NCBI GenBank assembly: GCA_002501885.1
Contig: DAON01000013.1
Location: 1,593-11,830, forward strand
From: Euryarchaeota archaeon UBA220
GTDB lineage: Archaea; Thermoplasmatota; Poseidoniia; Poseidoniales; Thalassarchaeaceae
Direction: 5' to 3'
Length of the DNA: 10,238 nucleotides
Shown: positions 7,225-10,238 of the stretch, piece by piece
Position numbering within the stretch: the stretch's first letter is position 1
How the letters are laid out: every line of letters begins with the position of its first letter
Translations under genes and position numbers: made by a program
Notes under the pieces: generated by a model
Databases searched by the model: none
The model's input: only the letters and a program-made list of their open reading frames with translations
Told to the model about the DNA's origin: nothing

Positions 7225-8454
7225 ATGGCAATGGAATCAGTTCCCGAGTCCAAGACACTGCACATTCCCAAACTTCGTAGGCGCTGGCAGGTATTGATAT
7301 TGCAACTGATTTCTACGGCATCACTGTTGTTGATAATGAAGAGAATGAACTCGGTTTTCGGATCGTGCACAGATCAATTCATCGAAGACTCCGGCGGTAT
7401 CGAATCGAACTATTGGTGCCCAGCTTATGAGCACACTAGAGGAGTCAAGTATTGGAGCGAGTCAGATTCTGTTGATCTATTCCTGCCAGATTTCATCCAT
7501 GGTCTAGTCGATATGTCCGGGAACGAACTTTCTGGAGATGCAACATTCGTTGCTCCTGTCCTACTTTGTATGGGAATCACCGCTCTTTGGGTATACATTC
7601 TGCATAAACCTGAGAGGATTCAACTATGGGCAAACCGTATTGTCACATGGGGATTCGTGGCTTGGATGATTCTGCCATTCCTATTATCCTGGATATATCA
7701 GGTTGTAGTAGGCGGACCTCATCTTCCGTTCGGCAATGAGAACCCGAACCTGAACCATATTGACAAACTATGGGATCCATTCATGTTCGCTTTTGAACTG
7801 GTTTTCCTCGGTATTGTATTTGCTCCTATACTAGCTGGTCTAATGGGAATCTGGGGACTTTCCAAGCGTATGATTACTTGGGCTGTAGGATACTTCCTGA
7901 TGGTAGTTGGAATTCACGCATTGCTAACCTTTGAGGGAATCACAGAAGCAGTCGATGTGGGTCTGCAACCGCTGCCCGCACAGATTGGAGATGCAACGCT
8001 CTATGGTGGACTATTCTCCCCCCTCTCTCTGACTCTGATTTCGATAGCGATTCTAATCATCGTATTCATGGAATCTGGCCTTGCAGTAATCAGTCACCTT
8101 GAGTATGCTGCCATGTTACCAGAGGATGCGAAGAGAAATCCAGAGTATGTTACTCAGTTCAACAATGTCGTTAACTCTCATCTTGTCCACATGACAGTAA
8201 TCACAGCTGTAGTAATGCTAACCACTGCCATAGCGATAGAGTTCGATGACTTCCTAATTTCTCTTGTTGGCCTATTGGAAGGCTCTCAGTGGTCTGGCCA
8301 AGTCCGCGAGTCGCTGGAGTTACAGTTGACCTATGGTAAGGTAATTTCAGCCGGATTGTTCCTTCTGGTAGTGGCAGGTATGAGATTCGTACTGCCATGG
8401 CAACGACTCACTGGAATCCTTGAGACTGGAATGAGCCGATTGCGCAGCGACTAG
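7225..8454 (+). CDS. Unrecognised membrane protein with about eight helices
   Basis: I do not recognise a family. The 409-residue protein has hydrophobic segments at about 22-38, 107-126, 138-162, 185-211, 215-235, 265-290, 318-338 and 371-391. A basic LRRR before helix 1 suggests a cytoplasmic N-terminus. The first loop (about 40-106) is acidic, probably outside the cell, and has two cysteines (C48 and C65) that could form a disulfide. A loop at 163-184 is rich in Pro and Asn. No catalytic motif, ATP-binding loop or transporter signature was seen. It is the third member of the tight run after the DUF4350 and DUF58 genes and probably a membrane subunit of the same assembly. An in-frame Met two codons later is also possible. 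Its stop overlaps that of the converging minus-strand gene. That it is a real gene is certain from length, helix pattern and ribosome site; its function is unknown. Confidence 0.85.
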   Translation: MAMESVPESKTLHIPKLRRRWQVLILQLISTASLLLIMKRMNSVFGSCTDQFIEDSGGIESNYWCPAYEHTRGVKYWSESDSVDLFLPDFIHGLVDMSGNELSGDATFVAPVLLCMGITALWVYILHKPERIQLWANRIVTWGFVAWMILPFLLSWIYQVVVGGPHLPFGNENPNLNHIDKLWDPFMFAFELVFLGIVFAPILAGLMGIWGLSKRMITWAVGYFLMVVGIHALLTFEGITEAVDVGLQPLPAQIGDATLYGGLFSPLSLTLISIAILIIVFMESGLAVISHLEYAAMLPEDAKRNPEYVTQFNNVVNSHLVHMTVITAVVMLTTAIAIEFDDFLISLVGLLEGSQWSGQVRESLELQLTYGKVISAGLFLLVVAGMRFVLPWQRLTGILETGMSRLRSD

Positions 8455-8678
8455 GGAAAAATCCCTATCCTTGCGGCGGTTCTAACCATTAACTCGGCGA
8501 GAACTGGTACGGAGAGTATTGCAACCACCAAAGCTGCAGGGAACGGAAGAAAGTCCAGCAAATCGAAGTATGAGTACACACCAAACGCCGAGATTACGAA
8601 GAAGACCCGCTCTAGGAGAGAGGAATTTCTTGGAGCAGTCTCAGCAGGATGTCCTGGCAGAGGCAAACCATCTTCCAT
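8451..8678 (-). CDS. Probable small membrane protein, unknown function
   Basis: Reading leftward from the ATG complement at 8676-8678 gives 75 residues: a short hydrophilic start (MEDGLPLPGHPAE), then two likely membrane helices at about 22-40 and 45-66 with a basic end (RTAARIGIFP). I recognise no family. The frame is open well upstream, to an ATG at 8879, but that version would run about 100 bases across the neighbouring tRNA-thiolase gene, so a shorter start is preferred; a TTG at 8715-8717 would give 88 residues. AGTGA just before the ATG is a weak ribosome site. Support comes from normal-looking codons, a hydrophobic pattern that makes sense and a region otherwise without a gene. It converges on the eight-helix gene. 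It could still be a chance open frame. Confidence 0.5.
   Translation of the reverse strand: MEDGLPLPGHPAETAPRNSSLLERVFFVISAFGVYSYFDLLDFLPFPAALVVAILSVPVLAELMVRTAARIGIFP
8452..8467. terminator. Hairpin over the convergent gene ends
   Basis: TAGGGA (8452-8457) and TCCCTA (8462-8467) form a 6-base-pair stem with an AAAA loop. It begins inside the plus-strand stop codon and covers the last codons of the minus-strand gene. It lies exactly where two transcripts would end, but there is no T-rich run after it on either strand, so a terminator role is only possible. Confidence 0.3.
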
Positions 8679-8770
8679 GTCACTAGCACGAACATTCAGG
8701 CCATCAACCCACCGCAAAACATCGATTGTTGGTTCGGTGGTTTGAAACTCGGTTACTCGTAGCGAGCTGC
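8679..8770. promoter_or_regulatory. Short divergent spacer with an imperfect dyad
   Basis: Between the small minus-strand gene and the tRNA thiolase lie 92 bases. AACCCACCG (8706-8714) and CGGTGGTTT (8735-8743) are inverted repeats of 9 bases with one mismatch, and AACA (8718-8721) with TGTT (8727-8730) lies inside them, slightly off centre, around ATCGAT. This may be a regulator site serving one or both genes, or an RNA hairpin. No clear TATA box and no ribosome site before the ATG at 8771 were found, so the thiolase message may be leaderless. Confidence 0.3.
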
Positions 8771-9772
8771 ATGCCTCCTGCAATCTCGGTCGAGTCCTGC
8801 AGTCGCTGCAACCACCCATCAGTGGTGCATCAGGAGTATAGTGGCCAGCACTTGTGTGGGAAGCATCTAGCATCTTCAATCAGAAAAAGAACATCCAAGG
8901 AGTTGAGGCAACAACTCAAACTTCCAAAGGATGCTAGGCATGAGGACGGCTCCCCATTCCGTATTCTTGTAGCAGTCTCAGGAGGAAAGGATTCAGCCGT
9001 TCTGTTGACTATGTTGCACGATATTATCGGGCGCCGACGCGATGTCGAATTAATTGCCGGCTGTGTCGATGAAGGCATCGATGGCTACCGAGCACCCTCA
9101 CTTGAATGCGCAAGAGATCTCGCTGAGCAACTTGGAGTTAGGTTTGAGACACTAAGTTACGAGGATATCGGATACGAGAGGATGGATGAAGTAGTATCTA
9201 GAATACCTGCGATGGGTGAGAATCACGATGAGGCCAAGGGGATGATGCCTTGCTCTTTTTGTGGTGTTTTCCGTAGACAGAGCCTGAATTTTCTTGCAGA
9301 AAAGATTAGTGCTGATGTGATGGCACTGGGTCACAACCTAGATGATATGGCACAATCAATTCTGATGAATTTTCAGAAAGGAGAGATTGAACGCTCAGTC
9401 AGACTCGCTCCACATACTGAGAATCCGATAGACGGAATTGTACCTAGGATTGTGCCATTAAGATGGGTCCCCGAACAAGAAATTCATGCCCATGCAATCT
9501 GTCAAGGCCTACCAATCCATCATGGCGACTGCCCACACGCACCCGGAGCGATGCGCCAGCAGAGCAGAGGCATAGTGGCGCAAATGGAGTCTTTGACTCC
9601 TGGTGCAAGGCACGGTCTGTTACATTCGCTCGATGAGATTCGCAGGCTTCATCGCGAGACAGAGCGTGATCCAAAGTTAGAGGTTCGCAACTGCTCTGAG
9701 TGCGGAGAAATCACAAGCAAGGAAGTATGCCAAGCTTGCACTATGAAGAGATGGCTGGCTGAAACTGCCTAA
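8771..9772 (+). CDS. TtuA/Ncs6-type tRNA 2-thiouridine synthetase (PP-loop ATPase)
   Basis: Adenylates a uridine of tRNA and puts sulfur on C2, giving s2U34 (Ncs6/NcsA role) or s2T54 (TtuA role), with a ubiquitin-like protein as sulfur donor; which base is modified cannot be decided here. The 333 residues show an N-terminal zinc finger (C10, C13, C29, H32), the PP-loop SGGKDS (70-75), the CxxC pair C161/C164 in MPCSFCG, the family signature GHNLDDMAQ (187-195), a third cysteine C254 in HGDCPHA that together with the pair fits the iron-sulfur cluster ligands of TtuA, and a C-terminal zinc ribbon (C308, C311, C320, C323). Family members mostly have Glu where this has Met193. The ATG at 8771 is chosen because the first zinc finger follows at once; an upstream TTG at 8726 would add residues unlike the family. 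The acyltransferase gene starts 9 bases after the stop. Confidence 0.92.
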   Translation: MPPAISVESCSRCNHPSVVHQEYSGQHLCGKHLASSIRKRTSKELRQQLKLPKDARHEDGSPFRILVAVSGGKDSAVLLTMLHDIIGRRRDVELIAGCVDEGIDGYRAPSLECARDLAEQLGVRFETLSYEDIGYERMDEVVSRIPAMGENHDEAKGMMPCSFCGVFRRQSLNFLAEKISADVMALGHNLDDMAQSILMNFQKGEIERSVRLAPHTENPIDGIVPRIVPLRWVPEQEIHAHAICQGLPIHHGDCPHAPGAMRQQSRGIVAQMESLTPGARHGLLHSLDEIRRLHRETERDPKLEVRNCSECGEITSKEVCQACTMKRWLAETA

Positions 9773-9777
9773 GGTGA
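9773..9777 (+). promoter_or_regulatory. Ribosome binding site of the acyltransferase gene
   Basis: GGTGA directly follows the TAA stop of the tRNA thiolase and ends 4 bases before the ATG at 9782. The core and spacing are the same as at the eight-helix gene (7214-7220), which supports the start and co-transcription with the thiolase. Confidence 0.7.
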
Positions 9778-9781
9778 CATA

Positions 9782-10238
9782 ATGATTCGTCGTCATGATA
9801 TTGACTGGTTGAGAGTAATTCTGTTTGGTCTGCTCATTTGGTTCCATTATGCAGTATTTTCTCTTGGTCAACTTGAGGGCGAAGATAGCAGCATGGAATT
9901 GTTCAATCTTTCTTTATTCATAATTATTGGAGTTATGCATCAGTGGAGATTGGCGGCCCTGTTTGTAATCTCAGGGATGGGTACTGCGTTCGCATTTCGA
10001 AGAAGAACTTGGGATGTTTACATCAAGGAGAGATTCTCCCGACTCGGGATTCCTCTTTTGTTTGGGACTTACATCCTTTTTTTCGGAATCTTCGACCCCC
10101 TAGATACAGCAGCTAAACTACTCGAGATATTCCCTGGATCTGAAGGGATGCCATATGGTCACCTTTGGTTCATCTACAACCTACTGATTTACTCCGTTAT
10201 TCTGACTCCTCTATTCTCACATGTACGCAACAACCCCG
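9782..10238 (+). CDS. Acyltransferase-3 family membrane protein (3' end cut by window edge)
   Basis: Only the first 152 residues are present. Members of this family are polytopic membrane enzymes that transfer acyl groups, often acetyl or succinyl, onto sugars of surface glycans or lipids. The start RRHDIDWLRV and the first helix (about 8-28) carry Arg11 and His22, the RX10H pair considered catalytic in the family. Residues 56-75 (LAALFVISGMGTAFAFRRR) and ERFSRLGIPLLFG (83-95) match the usual second block, and GHLWFIYNLLIYS (126-138) the third. Further hydrophobic segments are at about 42-52, 90-103 and 128-145. The protein should be 350-400 residues in full, so more than half is beyond the window. 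It resembles the OpgC-like branch more than the O-antigen acetylases, but that is a weak impression. The substrate is unknown. Its link with tRNA thiolation appears to be positional only. Confidence 0.85.
   Translation, partial: MIRRHDIDWLRVILFGLLIWFHYAVFSLGQLEGEDSSMELFNLSLFIIIGVMHQWRLAALFVISGMGTAFAFRRRTWDVYIKERFSRLGIPLLFGTYILFFGIFDPLDTAAKLLEIFPGSEGMPYGHLWFIYNLLIYSVILTPLFSHVRNNP

Noticed and set aside
8679..8879. Long 142-codon version of the minus-strand small gene
   Set aside because: It would overlap the zinc-finger start of the tRNA thiolase by about 100 bases head to head, and the added part shows no domain.
1..10238. Unusual abundance or avoidance of CTAG
   Set aside because: A hand count gave about 47 copies against about 40 expected from base composition, so neither depletion nor clear enrichment; the count was not checked by machine.
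1..10238. tRNA or rRNA genes, CRISPR arrays, insertion sequences
   Set aside because: No cloverleaf-like segment, regularly spaced repeat, transposase motif or terminal inverted repeat was found; all spacers are under 130 bases.

Overview
The window looks archaeal, most likely from a planktonic marine euryarchaeon of the Marine Group II/III type (Ca. Poseidoniia). That placement is an inference from four things: a two-ring CDC48/VAT-type AAA+ ATPase, a small stand-alone PRC-barrel protein, a TtuA/Ncs6-type tRNA thiolase with archaeal zinc fingers, and Shine-Dalgarno sites of the GGTGA type, plus an Asp-rich surface repeat (DxDxDG). No ribosomal RNA, tRNA, CRISPR array, transposase or phage gene was seen. 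The genes are dense and most neighbours are spaced like operon members.

Left part (1-1593, minus strand): an NAD(P)-dependent aldehyde dehydrogenase, nearly complete, whose last few residues lie beyond the left edge. A 124-base divergent spacer separates it from the plus-strand block.

Centre (1718-8454, plus strand): cdc48; an 80-residue PRC-barrel protein starting 5 bases after the cdc48 stop; a 90-base spacer with two dyad symmetries, one leading into the ribosome binding site; then a tight run of a membrane-anchored DUF4350 protein, a DUF58 protein and an unrecognised eight-helix membrane protein (gaps of 2 and 10 bases). DUF58 and DUF4350 proteins normally travel with a MoxR AAA+ ATPase. 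Here there is no MoxR, and the nearest AAA+ protein is CDC48. The three envelope proteins probably form one membrane assembly whose function is unknown.

Right part (8451-10238): a small, probable minus-strand membrane protein converges on the eight-helix gene, so that the two stop codons share one CTAG. A TtuA/Ncs6-type tRNA thiolation enzyme is read rightward, followed after 9 bases by the start of an acyltransferase-3 membrane protein that runs off the right edge.

The most interesting parts are the CDC48-PRC-DUF4350-DUF58-8TM neighbourhood, the structured leader before the DUF4350 gene, the calcium-loop-like insertions in the DUF4350 protein, and the CTAG stop overlap. None proves a new system. 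The membrane-protein cluster is the best candidate for an undescribed complex.
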